From assembly GCA_040219575.1 (NCBI GenBank), contig JAVJSD010000152.1:62001-126000 (forward strand): DNA of 64,000 bases, in the 5' to 3' direction. Origin of the DNA: JAVJSD01 sp040219575. Lineage in GTDB: Bacteria; Planctomycetota; Planctomycetia; Pirellulales; Pirellulaceae. The first letter of the stretch is position 1. Every line of letters starts with the position of its first letter. The notes under the pieces were generated by a model. The model saw nothing but the letters and a program-made list of their open reading frames with translations, ran no database searches and was not told where the DNA came from. The position numbers and the translations under genes are program-made. Below, piece by piece: positions 29,343 to 37,846 of the stretch.

Positions 29343-30740
29343 CTATCCCATCAACTGCTTGATCGCCCCAGTCTGATCGAGTTTCTTTCGGGACATCTCC
29401 AAATCAAGATCGCCGTAGTGCTCGATCGGGTTGCCGTGGGCGTTAAGCAGCGTGGTGTACCAATTGCCGATCGTTTTGTGGCCTTCGGTTCCGTGGTACG
29501 GCAGGCGGATGTACCGGCCGAGCATGTTCAGCCGACAATGATCGCCCGCCACGACGATGAAGGGCGCCTCGGTGCCATGGCTATGGTGCCCTTCGCCGTT
29601 TTCGGGGAAGTACATGACGATGGTGTTATCGAACATGTTGCCTCGGCCTTCAGGGATAGCCTTGAGCTTGTCGATGACCGTCTTGACCTGCTGGATGTGG
29701 CCGACGCGGATTTTCTCGCGAATCGTATCGGCCGACACCCCGCTGTAGCCGCCGTTGTGGCCCAATTCGTGGATGGAGATATGGTCGCTCTCGTTGCCCG
29801 GGACGCCCTTGATCGGCGTGGAGAGTTCGTCGATTGTGTAGGTCACCACGTTGGTCAACCCCGTTGCCAGCGCCGCAACCAGGATGTCCGTCATCGCCTT
29901 CTGCTTCTCCGGTGTCGTTGCGTTGCGGCCGCCGTCCGCATGGACCGGGGCGATCTCAGGCAAGTGCTGCTTGATCACATCCGAGAGGGTCTCGAGCTTT
30001 CTATTCCGCGCCTGAATTTCTTCAACCGAGGCGATGTGATTGCTGAGTTTGAGTTTTTCATGGCCTGTTAGCACCTTGGCCTTAAAGGACTCTTCGCCCT
30101 GCAGGAAGGCGAGCATGGCGTTGTCGGAGTCGACGGCGCCGGGGTCAATCACCGCTTTGAAAAGCTCGTTGTACGCCGTCTGCGGATCGGCATAACAATA
30201 GTTGCGCTGATGCGGCGCCGGAGCGGAGTAGCCGGCGACGATGCCGGTGCGGAAACTGCTGTAGTTGCCCGTCAGCGAAAGTTCGACGTGGCCAAACGGC
30301 GACGGAAAGAGTTTCGCCAGTTCGAAGTCGATCGTGGCACGTTTGATTCCGCTCAGCGAATTGCGTCCCGACTTGAAGGCCCCCATCACGGAGGAGTACG
30401 ACCAGTGGCCGTTCTCGCTCATCTTGCAGGACAGGCCCTGCAGGATCGCCATGTGCTGCTTGTAGTCCGCTAGCGCTTGCAGCCATTCGGGCAACTCGTG
30501 CTGGTGCAGGTCGACTTCCAACGCCTCCTTCTTGCCGTCCCGCGTTCTTTCGGCATCGCTGAAAGTCGGCAGCGCGATTTCGTGAGGACGGATGCCGTTG
30601 GACTTGCGGATAAAGACGAATCGTCGCGGCCCGAGTTCGCCGACAGGGGCGGCAGAAAGCGGAGCGAGCGAAGGCGTGAGCGCCAGTGCACCGGCGCCGA
30701 GGGCGGTAGCCTGCAGGAAGCGTCGTCTATTGGATGCCAC
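29343..30740 (-). CDS. DUF1552 twin-arginine exported protein (pair 1)
   Basis: 465 residues from GTG at 30740, two bases after the stop of the upstream cytochrome gene; a TTG at 30746 would instead overlap it by 4 bases. Twin-arginine signal NRRRFLQATALGAGALAL. The body matches DUF1552 (RRFVFIRKSNGIRPHEI, HMAILQGLSCKMSENGHWSY, SDHISIHELGHNG, YFPENGEGHHSHGTEAPFIVVAGDH), a family structurally like DUF1501/sulfatase-fold proteins. It is always found next to DUF1592-type genes, as here, and presumably forms a complex with that product in the periplasm. Confidence 0.85.
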   Translation of the reverse strand: MASNRRRFLQATALGAGALALTPSLAPLSAAPVGELGPRRFVFIRKSNGIRPHEIALPTFSDAERTRDGKKEALEVDLHQHELPEWLQALADYKQHMAILQGLSCKMSENGHWSYSSVMGAFKSGRNSLSGIKRATIDFELAKLFPSPFGHVELSLTGNYSSFRTGIVAGYSAPAPHQRNYCYADPQTAYNELFKAVIDPGAVDSDNAMLAFLQGEESFKAKVLTGHEKLKLSNHIASVEEIQARNRKLETLSDVIKQHLPEIAPVHADGGRNATTPEKQKAMTDILVAALATGLTNVVTYTIDELSTPIKGVPGNESDHISIHELGHNGGYSGVSADTIREKIRVGHIQQVKTVIDKLKAIPEGRGNMFDNTIVMYFPENGEGHHSHGTEAPFIVVAGDHCRLNMLGRYIRLPYHGTEGHKTIGNWYTTLLNAHGNPIEHYGDLDLEMSRKKLDQTGAIKQLMG

Positions 30741-30742
30741 GG

Positions 30743-33700
30743 TCAATTCTCGATCGGTTTGCGGTAGATGAATGAATCGGAGGTCAGCAGAGACACAATG
30801 ACGGCGTCGAAGCTGCCGCCGCTGTGGATGTAGGCCCTATCCGCGTCGATGAGGGTTTTGGAATCGGACAACCTCTCGTTGCGTCCCATGAAGTAGCGAA
30901 ACGCGTGGCGGATGATTGATTGACGAACACGATCTGATCGGGCGAGTCGATCGATTAGCTCGAGGGCGTCGGAGACCTCGCCATCGAGGTTGTCATCGCC
31001 TGTGCCTGCAAGATAACCGCGTGGGTTCACGGGCAAGGTCTTGTAGACGTCGCGCAGATCCTCGTGTGGAGCGCCCTTGTCTTTGACCTTCTGAATCAGA
31101 TTCTCCGGGTACTCCAGGCGTTCCTCGGTGCGAAACCGGCCGAAGTCGTCGTACATCTCGAACGGCAGCCCGAGCGGGTTCATCTTCTGATGACACTGCC
31201 AGCAGTAATTGTTGTTCGTCTTGGCCTCGAGACGTTGTCGCAGGGTTTGATGCGGGTCTTCTGGAATCACCGCTTCCACCGTGATCGGCACATCAGGAAT
31301 CGTGCCGGCCAGCAGCTTCTCCTGGATCCACTTGCCCCGGTGAATGGGGTCGGTCTCAGTATTCTGTGCGTGCGCAATTAACCAGGCCGGATGGGTGAGC
31401 ATGCCCTTGCGGTGCTCCATGCCGGCGGGCTGGATCGCAGGATAATTCCAGTTCGCCAGGTCGATATTGAAGAACCTGGCGACTTCGGGGCTTTGCAACC
31501 GCCCCCCATAGCGCGAACTCGCGTTGGCCATGCCGTGCGCGGGGAACGAGTTGTACGGCGCCGCCGCCGTTTGGCCCTTGTCGAGTCGCAGCGTAAAGCT
31601 CTCCACCTGGGTCTTGAACGAGCGCAACGGGTTGTAGCGCCCTCCGGGCTGAAGGCGGTTGACGTCGATTCCGCGCATCTTGACTTCGGCAATGAAGTCT
31701 TTGTGCCGGGCAAGGTCGTCAATCTCGAAGCTTTCCCAGTCCTTGTCCTTGAAGTAATCGTAGATCCTGCGGATACGATTCGACGAGGCTTGCATCGCCT
31801 CATTGTCGCCGGAATGGAAGACGTAAAACTTGTCGGTGGTCAACAACTGGCGGAAGACATCCTGGTCTTGCTCGACGATATGCTCGACCAGCCGATCGGT
31901 TTCCGTCACCAATCGCTGCTTGGCGGCGTCGTAATTGGCGCCGAACCGTTTGTTGTCCTTGAAGATCGGCAGCAGTTTGGGGTAGCCGAAAAAGTCGCGG
32001 AAGAAGCGCAGCTCGCGAATCGGCATGTTGGTGAAGTTGGCAATGTCTCGGAAACTGTGCACCGATTCGTCGATCACGTAATACTGATCACGCCTGGCGA
32101 GCATGCGGCGAACCTCGCGCTCGTAATCTTCGCGGGTCTTCAGCCGCCCCGCGGCTGCCGCCTCGACCAGTTCCTCATCCGGGCTGCTGTCGGTCAAGGC
32201 ATAGGATATGGCGTAACTCGCGTCGCGCGGCGACATCATCTTTCGCCCGTGTTCGTCCGCCTCGCTTCGGCCGAACTCGTTGCGATAAACGAACTCGGTA
32301 TTGAGGATCAACGTTTGAACCAGCTTTTCGATGGCCTTCCGGTCGCCGAGGCTGTCCATGTAGGAATTCGTCAACGCCGCGTACTCGGCGGCTTCTTCGG
32401 CCGTCGGTGATCGCTCCAGGATCTTGCCGAACAGCTGCTCGACGAGCCCAGCCACCAGTTGCTGGCTGGGCGGGCCGGCGGCGATCCGGGCTTGCTCGAA
32501 CTCCAATTCCCATTGAGCCATGCACCTTTCGATGATGGTGTCGAAGTGGTCGCCCTGTTGGCGGTGCTGGAGGACTGCCTGCGTGATGGCCTGCATCTCT
32601 GCTTCAGCCAGCGGTTGGAAGTCGATCGGCTTGTACTTCTCCTGGTAGCGGTGTTCCTTGATCTGCTTGCGCAACTCCTCCATGTAATTGTTCAGGAACG
32701 TAATGCGTGCCTGAATCTTCCGCTCGTTATGGCCGTGGTTGAACCACTCTCGCTCGCAATTCTCGATAAGCTCCACGTCCGTTTGGTCGTCCAGCCGATG
32801 CCTTCGCATGGAATGGAAGATCAGGATCACCTCCGCCTGCCCCGGGTTGGCGGCGTGGTACGGCGCCTTCTTGACCGTTCCGTCCGTCGGGATCGGCTCA
32901 GGTACGTCGACACGAACAAACTTCGGCAGCAAGGCCTCATGCTTGTCCTGGTAAATGTCCTCGAGCACGCGCTCGATGTGGATGTTGAGGAAGTTCTCAC
33001 GTGAAGCCAGGGTGGCGTTGTGCTGATCCTCGAGCGCCATGATCTCGTTGACGGCCGGCAGATAACGGCTGTCTCGCCCCGCCAGATACATCATGTGCGT
33101 CGCCGCCTCTTTCGCATTGGTGAGCATCGTCAGCAGATGCCCTCCACTGAGCGTTTCGTTGGCGTAGTAACGCACGCCCGAATTCGTCGGCAGCAGAAAG
33201 GGGTTGGTCAGGTTCACCCGCCGACTGTTGCTGCCGATGACGTAATGACGTTTGCCGTCGATGTCCAGCGTCGGGTTGTGATCGAGTATCCGGTTGAACT
33301 TCGCGTCGAAGATGTACTCGCTAATCAGCCAACGCCGATCGTAGGTGAACGGCTTGAGATCTGCGTACTCACCGGAAAACAGCTTGTCGTGGTCGACATA
33401 GTTGCCGTATTCGGGCCGGCGAAGTTTGTCCTCCAGTTCGTTGGAGCTGTACCTGTTGAGTTCCGCTGACAACCAATCCACCAAACGGGCGTGTTCGGCC
33501 GCAGAAGGTTGTTGTTGATCCTCCGGCGGCATCCTGTGGAAGTGGAGTTGCTCGTGAGCCTTATTCAGCAGCGCCAGCCGCGCATCGAGTTTCAAATTTT
33601 CCAGGTCGGCGAAACTCACGTCTCCTTCGGAAACATCTTTGCCGTGGCAATCGGTGCAGTAATTGACGACAAGAGCCCTCAGGTCTTGTGGCAAGACGAG

Positions 33701-33787
33701 CTCGTCGGGGAGGTCTCCCGCCATCGCGTTTGATGCCAGGAAGGCGAGCAAGATCAGCGTCGGTTTTGAAACTCTTCGACAGATCAT
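30743..33787 (-). CDS. Secreted cytochrome-like DUF1592/DUF1588/DUF1585 protein (pair 1)
   Basis: 1014 residues from ATG at 33787. Signal peptide ends near residue 23 (NAMAG). A c-type heme motif CTDCH (44-48) opens a PSCyt1-like domain. Recognisable later blocks: a DUF1592-like region (YAISYALTDSSPDEELVEAA, DRLVEHIV), DUF1588 with PAWLIAHAQNTETDPIHRGKWI and a second CxxCH (CWQCH), and DUF1585 (SIIRHAFRYFMGRNE, SFIYRK). The middle is longer and more diverged than in the other two copies in this window. Probably an electron-transfer or oxidative protein working with the DUF1552 partner it abuts. Confidence 0.85.
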   Translation of the reverse strand: MICRRVSKPTLILLAFLASNAMAGDLPDELVLPQDLRALVVNYCTDCHGKDVSEGDVSFADLENLKLDARLALLNKAHEQLHFHRMPPEDQQQPSAAEHARLVDWLSAELNRYSSNELEDKLRRPEYGNYVDHDKLFSGEYADLKPFTYDRRWLISEYIFDAKFNRILDHNPTLDIDGKRHYVIGSNSRRVNLTNPFLLPTNSGVRYYANETLSGGHLLTMLTNAKEAATHMMYLAGRDSRYLPAVNEIMALEDQHNATLASRENFLNIHIERVLEDIYQDKHEALLPKFVRVDVPEPIPTDGTVKKAPYHAANPGQAEVILIFHSMRRHRLDDQTDVELIENCEREWFNHGHNERKIQARITFLNNYMEELRKQIKEHRYQEKYKPIDFQPLAEAEMQAITQAVLQHRQQGDHFDTIIERCMAQWELEFEQARIAAGPPSQQLVAGLVEQLFGKILERSPTAEEAAEYAALTNSYMDSLGDRKAIEKLVQTLILNTEFVYRNEFGRSEADEHGRKMMSPRDASYAISYALTDSSPDEELVEAAAAGRLKTREDYEREVRRMLARRDQYYVIDESVHSFRDIANFTNMPIRELRFFRDFFGYPKLLPIFKDNKRFGANYDAAKQRLVTETDRLVEHIVEQDQDVFRQLLTTDKFYVFHSGDNEAMQASSNRIRRIYDYFKDKDWESFEIDDLARHKDFIAEVKMRGIDVNRLQPGGRYNPLRSFKTQVESFTLRLDKGQTAAAPYNSFPAHGMANASSRYGGRLQSPEVARFFNIDLANWNYPAIQPAGMEHRKGMLTHPAWLIAHAQNTETDPIHRGKWIQEKLLAGTIPDVPITVEAVIPEDPHQTLRQRLEAKTNNNYCWQCHQKMNPLGLPFEMYDDFGRFRTEERLEYPENLIQKVKDKGAPHEDLRDVYKTLPVNPRGYLAGTGDDNLDGEVSDALELIDRLARSDRVRQSIIRHAFRYFMGRNERLSDSKTLIDADRAYIHSGGSFDAVIVSLLTSDSFIYRKPIEN

Positions 33788-34016
33788 CTGGCAATTCAAC
33801 GTCGTGAGGTCAGCTGGTTTTTTTAGAAGCCGCCATTCTACACTACTTGGGCCTTGCGTCAGAGACGTCTCGGCAGTTCTGAAGACATTCACAGTGGCGA
33901 CAACTCCGCCTGCATCGTTTGAGCAGGTTAGCAACCAGGGGCCGCGTTCATGTTGTGTTTTCGTGGACTTCGCGGACCACCGGCAATTTAAGAATCTCCG
34001 AACTGCAAGCTGTGGC

Positions 34017-34523
34017 TCAAACACGCACAGATTTGGCCTGCTGGCTACCTTCGGCGGCACCCTCGGTGACGAAGACACCGGAACTGCATAGGTGGGGCCG
34101 GCATGCCGGCACGCGCTGGACCTCGACCAACGTCTTCAGAATCGGCTTCAAGAATTCGTTCTTACCGGCCGAGATGCCGTCGGCGACCACCTGGTGCGTC
34201 TTGTCGCCGATGATGAAATGCATCTCGTAGATGAAATCGTCGGCGACGTTCGTTGCTCGCAGTTTCTCCGGTAGTTTCTCCCAGTCGATAGCGGCCACCG
34301 CCTTGGAGAGCGCCTGCGACTGTTCGGCACTAAGCTTTCCTTCAACGACGCCGCGACGCGACTTACGCGTAAACTTTCCGTCGGGCGTGATGCGATAGTC
34401 GATCTCCACCCCGGCGAACCCTCCGGTCTGCCGCACTTCGATCACCTTGAATGCCGGTTTCTCATCCGATGCCGCGATCGTGCCGGAAATCAATAAGACC
34501 GCGCAAGCAGTAAGCAATTGCAT
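34017..34523 (-). CDS. Small secreted protein of unknown function
   Basis: 168 residues from ATG at 34523. Signal peptide MQLLTACAVLLISGTIAAS, then a compact domain with KVIEVRQTGGFAGVEIDYRI, GKFTRKSRRGVVEGKLSAEQ and FIYEMHFIIGDKTHQVVADG. The last 30 residues (CRPHLCSSGVF onward) look like a non-conserved tail. The opening resembles small periplasmic proteins with a beta-sheet and a helix that follow Lys/Glu-rich linkers, but I cannot name a family. Confidence 0.55.
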   Translation of the reverse strand: MQLLTACAVLLISGTIAASDEKPAFKVIEVRQTGGFAGVEIDYRITPDGKFTRKSRRGVVEGKLSAEQSQALSKAVAAIDWEKLPEKLRATNVADDFIYEMHFIIGDKTHQVVADGISAGKNEFLKPILKTLVEVQRVPACRPHLCSSGVFVTEGAAEGSQQAKSVRV

Positions 34524-34656
34524 GGAACCCGATTCCTGAAAACTGAATTCGGCCGAGTTCAACAGTAGCCCCCATTGTAGGCGGGAGGCGAACTGGAATT
34601 CCACCAGTCAAGGTGCGCCCAACGTCGATGAACGGGACATACTCGGGTCGACGAAT

Positions 34657-34693
34657 AACGCCCCCGGTCCGATCGTTCGAACCGGGGGCGTTT
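34657..34693 (-). terminator. Bidirectional-looking terminator after the Ro60 gene
   Basis: A perfect 12-base-pair stem (AACGCCCCCGGT with its complement, 12-base loop) followed by TTT on the plus side and TTATT on the minus side. It lies 24 bases past the Ro60 stop on the minus strand. Confidence 0.7.
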
Positions 34694-34716
34694 GCGTTTT
34701 ACCGCTGCCGAGCCGT

Positions 34717-36339
34717 TTACAACTCGATCGACTCGACTTCGGCGACGAACCGGGAGGTGTTGTCGGCGAGGTACGCGGAGACGACGCGGAACACGGCGTC
34801 GCTGAAGCCGCCGATGTTCAGGATGTCGTCGCGTCCCGACGCCTGCGTCGAACCGTACGGCTGGATGTCGATGCAGACCAGCTTCGGCGCCTTCACGCCG
34901 AGACGTCGCTGGTTGTTGACGAACTCCTGCCACGCGGTCATCACGCCGGTCGAACCGTACCGACCGGCGCCGACCCAACTCTCATTGTCGCTGACCAATA
35001 CGCAGCCGGCGAAGCGTCGCTTGGCGTGCGTCGTGTTGGCCGCGCGGAGCGGAATCGAACAATCGGTTCCGCCGCCGCCGTACTTCGCCAGCCGCGCCGA
35101 CAGACTCAGGATCGAGTCCGACGGATCGATGCGGACGTTGTACGCCCCGGTGTCGAACGGCACGATCAGGCTGTCGGGATTTCGGCGCAGGATGGCCGCG
35201 GCGAACAGGGCCGCCACGTCGACACACCGCATGGCGCTGGTGGCGCCGCGGCCACGCCAGCCGGTGGCCGACATCGACATCGAACCCGAAACATCCAGTC
35301 CGACGACGACCGGTCCCGGCAACTCCGGCACGTTGCCGCAGGCGACCTCGGCGGCGCGGTGCAGCGCCGTCTTGACCTTCTGCGGAACCTCCGCCGAAGC
35401 GTTCAGGTAGGCCGCCAGGTACTGGTACGGGAACTGGCGCGAGCGACGGATTTCGTCGGCGTCCGCCAGGCGGCCCGCCACGTAATCGATCATCTCGCTG
35501 TCCGGCTTCCCGTCGCCGAACACCCCGTGCCGCAGCAGCGTGTTGAGGTTCATCCGCAACGCCTGCGGTCCCATCTGGCGGGCGATCGCCTTCCAGACGA
35601 GGCGGCCGCGCGCCGCGTCGGCCAGCAGGTCCCACCGCACCGACAAATCGTCCAGGATCTGCGCCTGCGCCTCGGCGGTGTCCGCCTGACGGTACGCGAT
35701 CAGGGCCCGCACCTGCGGCGGCAGGTCGGCTGCACCGGCCGGCGCCCACTTTTCGGGCTCCTTGCCGGTCAGCCAGCCGAACAGCGCCCGACGGGCGTTG
35801 TCCTTCGGCGTCGGCCGAGCCATTCGCAGCACGTCGCGCAGGCTGGGGTCGCCGCCGATCGAGGCCGACAGCAGCTTCCCAACCGACGCCTCGTTCAGCC
35901 ATCGCTGGAACGCGCGCTGCAAGCTCGACGACAGGCAGCTGCGCCCGAACTGCCCCGAGCGCACCATCTGGAACACCGTCCGCAGCACGCGGCCGTTGTC
36001 GACGACGCGGTCGAACACGCGGTGCATCAGCTCGGTGTCGCGTCTGGAGAGCGCGACCAGCAGCGCGGCCGGCATGTCCTTCATGTACGCCCGCTCCCGC
36101 GCGTAGACCGCCAGACGGGCCAGGAAGACGTTGTCGTCGACCTGGTCGATCAACTTGCGCAACTCGTCGAGCTGCTTGTCGGCGGAGATGTAGAACGCAT
36201 CGCCGAAGCAACCGGTGGCCGCCACCTGCGCCAAAGCGTGCTTCGGCGCGAACCGGTAAGCCCGTCCGCCCGCCTCGTTGTAGGCGTCCGTTCGCGGCAG
36301 CGTGCTTGTCTTGCTTGAAAACAGCGTCTTATTGGCCAT
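34717..36339 (-). CDS. rsr: Ro60 orthologue: TROVE domain plus vWA domain RNA-binding protein (Rsr)
   Basis: 540 residues from ATG at 36339, with AAGGGAGAAA upstream. The TROVE ring of helical repeats (AYRFAPKHALAQVAATGCFGD, LARLAVYARERAYMKDMPAALLVAL, LQRAFQRWL, PTPKDNARRALF) fills about 1-335. A vWA domain follows with the metal-site motif VGLDVSGSM near 348, KYGGGGTDCSIPL and GCVLVSDNESW. Ro60 forms a ring that binds Y RNAs on its outside and ends of misfolded RNA in its cavity; in Deinococcus it works with exoribonucleases in rRNA maturation and decay. Upstream on the same strand is an array of Y RNA-like elements. No rtcB or PNPase gene is adjacent. Confidence 0.95.
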   Translation of the reverse strand: MANKTLFSSKTSTLPRTDAYNEAGGRAYRFAPKHALAQVAATGCFGDAFYISADKQLDELRKLIDQVDDNVFLARLAVYARERAYMKDMPAALLVALSRRDTELMHRVFDRVVDNGRVLRTVFQMVRSGQFGRSCLSSSLQRAFQRWLNEASVGKLLSASIGGDPSLRDVLRMARPTPKDNARRALFGWLTGKEPEKWAPAGAADLPPQVRALIAYRQADTAEAQAQILDDLSVRWDLLADAARGRLVWKAIARQMGPQALRMNLNTLLRHGVFGDGKPDSEMIDYVAGRLADADEIRRSRQFPYQYLAAYLNASAEVPQKVKTALHRAAEVACGNVPELPGPVVVGLDVSGSMSMSATGWRGRGATSAMRCVDVAALFAAAILRRNPDSLIVPFDTGAYNVRIDPSDSILSLSARLAKYGGGGTDCSIPLRAANTTHAKRRFAGCVLVSDNESWVGAGRYGSTGVMTAWQEFVNNQRRLGVKAPKLVCIDIQPYGSTQASGRDDILNIGGFSDAVFRVVSAYLADNTSRFVAEVESIEL

Positions 36340-36382
36340 GTTGGTTTCTCCCTTGTGAATCGGTCCTGGCGTCACGTTCCAG

Positions 36383-36440
36383 CGGCGCGCACCGTCAGCC
36401 TGCTCCGGTTTCAGGTACTCCGCGCCGGCAGTCGGTCGAC
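36383..36440 (-). promoter_or_regulatory. Y RNA-like Ro-binding strand in the Ro60 mRNA leader (element A)
   Basis: On the minus strand the sequence CGACTGCCGGCGCGGAGTAC repeats the 5' strand shared by the Y RNA elements upstream, but no matching 3' strand follows. Instead CGGCGCG (36421-36427) can pair perfectly with CGCGCCG (36383-36389), making a large hairpin 44 bases before the Ro60 start codon. An 18-base palindrome (36481-36498) precedes it. I infer a binding site through which Ro60 could control its own mRNA. Confidence 0.45.
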
Positions 36441-36568
36441 TTGCTCGAGCGTCGATCGACGAAAATGGGGGCAGAGAGGCGACGCCGCGCGCGGCGTCCG
36501 CAAGCTGGCGTTTCCTCAACGCTTTGGTTGAACCATCAGAACCATCGTCCCAGGCCTTTCTGAAAAGT

Positions 36569-36647
36569 GATCCGACGAGGAGGGGAGCAGAGCGACCGTT
36601 AGGTCATCGGTAGCAACGATGATGGACTCCGCGCCGGCAGTCGGATC
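36569..36647 (-). ncRNA. Minimal Y RNA-like element (element B)
   Basis: 79 bases. End helix GATCCGAC/GTCGGATC is perfect (8 pairs). Inside it are TGCC opposite CTCCTC, then GCGGAG pairing with CTCTGC, then the conserved GGAGTCCAT and a terminal hairpin TCATCG-7 bases-CGATGA. The 3' side runs into ACTTTTC, a possible terminator tail. It has the shared Ro-type helix but no tRNA-like part. Element C begins 8 bases upstream. Confidence 0.6.
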
Positions 36648-36655
36648 GAAGTTGC

Positions 36656-36776
36656 GCGCTCGACGAGGACGTGGTCAGAGATCCCGTCCATACCTTCGTT
36701 CAGCGGACGGGGCGGGCTTCGAACCCGCAAGATCGTTCGATCATTTGCCATGTACTCCAAACCGGCAGTCGAGCGC
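36656..36776 (-). ncRNA. Y RNA-like element with T-arm and closed acceptor-like hairpin (element C)
   Basis: 121 bases. End helix GCGCTCGAC/GTCGAGCGC is perfect (9 pairs). The shared inner helix follows (TGCCGGTTTGGAGTACAT opposite CTCTGACC...CCTC). The effector part has a small hairpin GATC-GAAC-GATC, a canonical T-arm GCGGG-TTCGAAG-CCCGC (36712-36728) and a perfect 7-pair stem CCCGTCC/GGACGGG closed by a 15-base loop where a tRNA would have its free acceptor end. No D-arm. It looks like a reduced form of the tRNA-mimicking YrlA class. Confidence 0.65.
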
Positions 36777-36887
36777 CTTGTTCTCCATGGCCGACGCTGC
36801 CTGCGTCGGCGGCCGATTGGTATACTGACAGCAGCGGGCCGCGTGTGGTTCGCAGAGCGTTGACCAGGAAATCTGCACGAACAAGCC

Positions 36888-37130
36888 ATGGCGTCGACCA
36901 TCGAGTTGCATTATCGGTCGCAGATGGAAGCCCTCTCGCCGAAGGAGCGCGTCGAGCGGTGCGCGGCGATGCTGAAGTGGACGCGGGACATGCTGGCCCG
37001 GCAAATCACCGCGGAGCGGGGGCCGATGTCGCCGGAGCGACTGAAGTGGGAGGTCGCCCGGCGGCTGTACGCCGGCGATGCACAAGCCGTCGCCATGATC
37101 GACCGGATACTGGCCGATGTTTCCGCTTGA
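36888..37130 (+). CDS. Small protein paired with a nucleotidyltransferase
   Basis: 80 residues, highly charged and helical (LSPKERVERCAAMLKWTRDMLARQI, SPERLKWEVARRLYAGD). It overlaps the next gene by 14 bases, so the two form one unit. The pairing of a small helical protein with an AbiEii-like nucleotidyltransferase suggests an antitoxin or accessory subunit, but I cannot place it in a known family. It runs opposite to the Ro60/Y RNA array that surrounds it. The ribosome-binding site is weak. Confidence 0.6.
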   Translation: MASTIELHYRSQMEALSPKERVERCAAMLKWTRDMLARQITAERGPMSPERLKWEVARRLYAGDAQAVAMIDRILADVSA

Positions 37131-37692
37131 CGCGTTCCGCAACACACTTTCCAAGGCGGTCGCGCTCTTCGAACAGCACACGATTCGATTTCACCTGACG
37201 GGAGCACTGACGTCGGTCGTCTACGGGGAGCCGCGGATGACGCAGGACCTTGACCTCGTCATCGACAATCAGGCCGTCGCTGGACAATTGGATGCGTTCG
37301 TTGCATCCGTCGAGTCGTCGGACTTCTTGTTCGATGAATCCTCGATCCGTCAGGCGGTCGATCGCCACGGCATGTTTCAGTTGTATGATCGCATCGAGGC
37401 TCTCAAGCTCGACATCTATCCGCGGGAGTTGATCCCTGGGGAGTTGAATCGCTCGCAGATGTGGGAAGTGTTTGAGGGAATGCTCCTGCCCATCGCCTCA
37501 CGCGCCGATGCCGCCGTATCGAAACTTGTCTGGATCAGCAAGGGAAGCCATAAGAATCGCCGCGACGTACGGCATATCCACCGCGCGGCGACCGCCGAAG
37601 ATCGGCAGCGCATTCGCGACCTCGCCGGGCCGCTGGGGTTGGAAACGCTGCTCGATGAAGTTCTCGGAGAATCCGACGAGATGATCGAGTAG
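37117..37692 (+). CDS. Nucleotidyltransferase-fold protein (AbiEii-like)
   Basis: 191 residues. The N-terminal core reads FHLTGALTSVVYGEPRMTQDLDLVI, the usual start of polymerase-beta-like folds: a Gly-rich turn followed by R-x-T-x-D-x-D with the metal-binding Asp pair, then a downstream acidic strand ALKLDIYP. This is the signature of AbiEii/toxin-type nucleotidyltransferases that modify RNA or proteins. The strict GS motif is replaced by GA. With its overlapping 80-residue partner it could be a toxin-antitoxin pair or an RNA-modifying helper; both are inference. Confidence 0.7.
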   Translation: MFPLDAFRNTLSKAVALFEQHTIRFHLTGALTSVVYGEPRMTQDLDLVIDNQAVAGQLDAFVASVESSDFLFDESSIRQAVDRHGMFQLYDRIEALKLDIYPRELIPGELNRSQMWEVFEGMLLPIASRADAAVSKLVWISKGSHKNRRDVRHIHRAATAEDRQRIRDLAGPLGLETLLDEVLGESDEMIE

Positions 37693-37709
37693 GCAGCGAG
37701 TTCGCCCCG

Positions 37710-37806
37710 CCACGAAAGCCGGTGAGGCCGCGTTCGCGCGGATTACGGGGGCCGGCCCCGTCGAACCTGCGTAACCATCGACTCCACTTGGGCCGGTCGA
37801 GCGTGG
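37710..37806 (-). ncRNA. Degenerate Y RNA-like element (element G, tentative)
   Basis: The minus strand carries GTGGAGTCGATGG, close to the shared 5' strand, and downstream CCTCACC then CTTTCGTGG resembling the shared 3' strand. CCACG/CGTGG can close it. Inside, TTACG/CGTAA recurs exactly as in element D, and CCGCG-CGAA-CGCGG forms a hairpin. The end helix does not abut the internal loop as in the other copies, so this is either diverged or decayed. Confidence 0.3.
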
Positions 37807-37846
37807 TTCGTTCGTCGCCGACGCCGAAAGCATCGGAGAATTGGAA

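Noticed and set aside
30744..30746. TTG start for the first DUF1552 gene
   Set aside because: Possible, with a 4-base overlap, but the GTG at 30740 keeps the whole twin-arginine signal and needs no rarer start codon.
36705..36776. A tRNA gene around the T-arm of element C
   Set aside because: No D-arm and no anticodon stem; the acceptor strand pairs downstream, not upstream.
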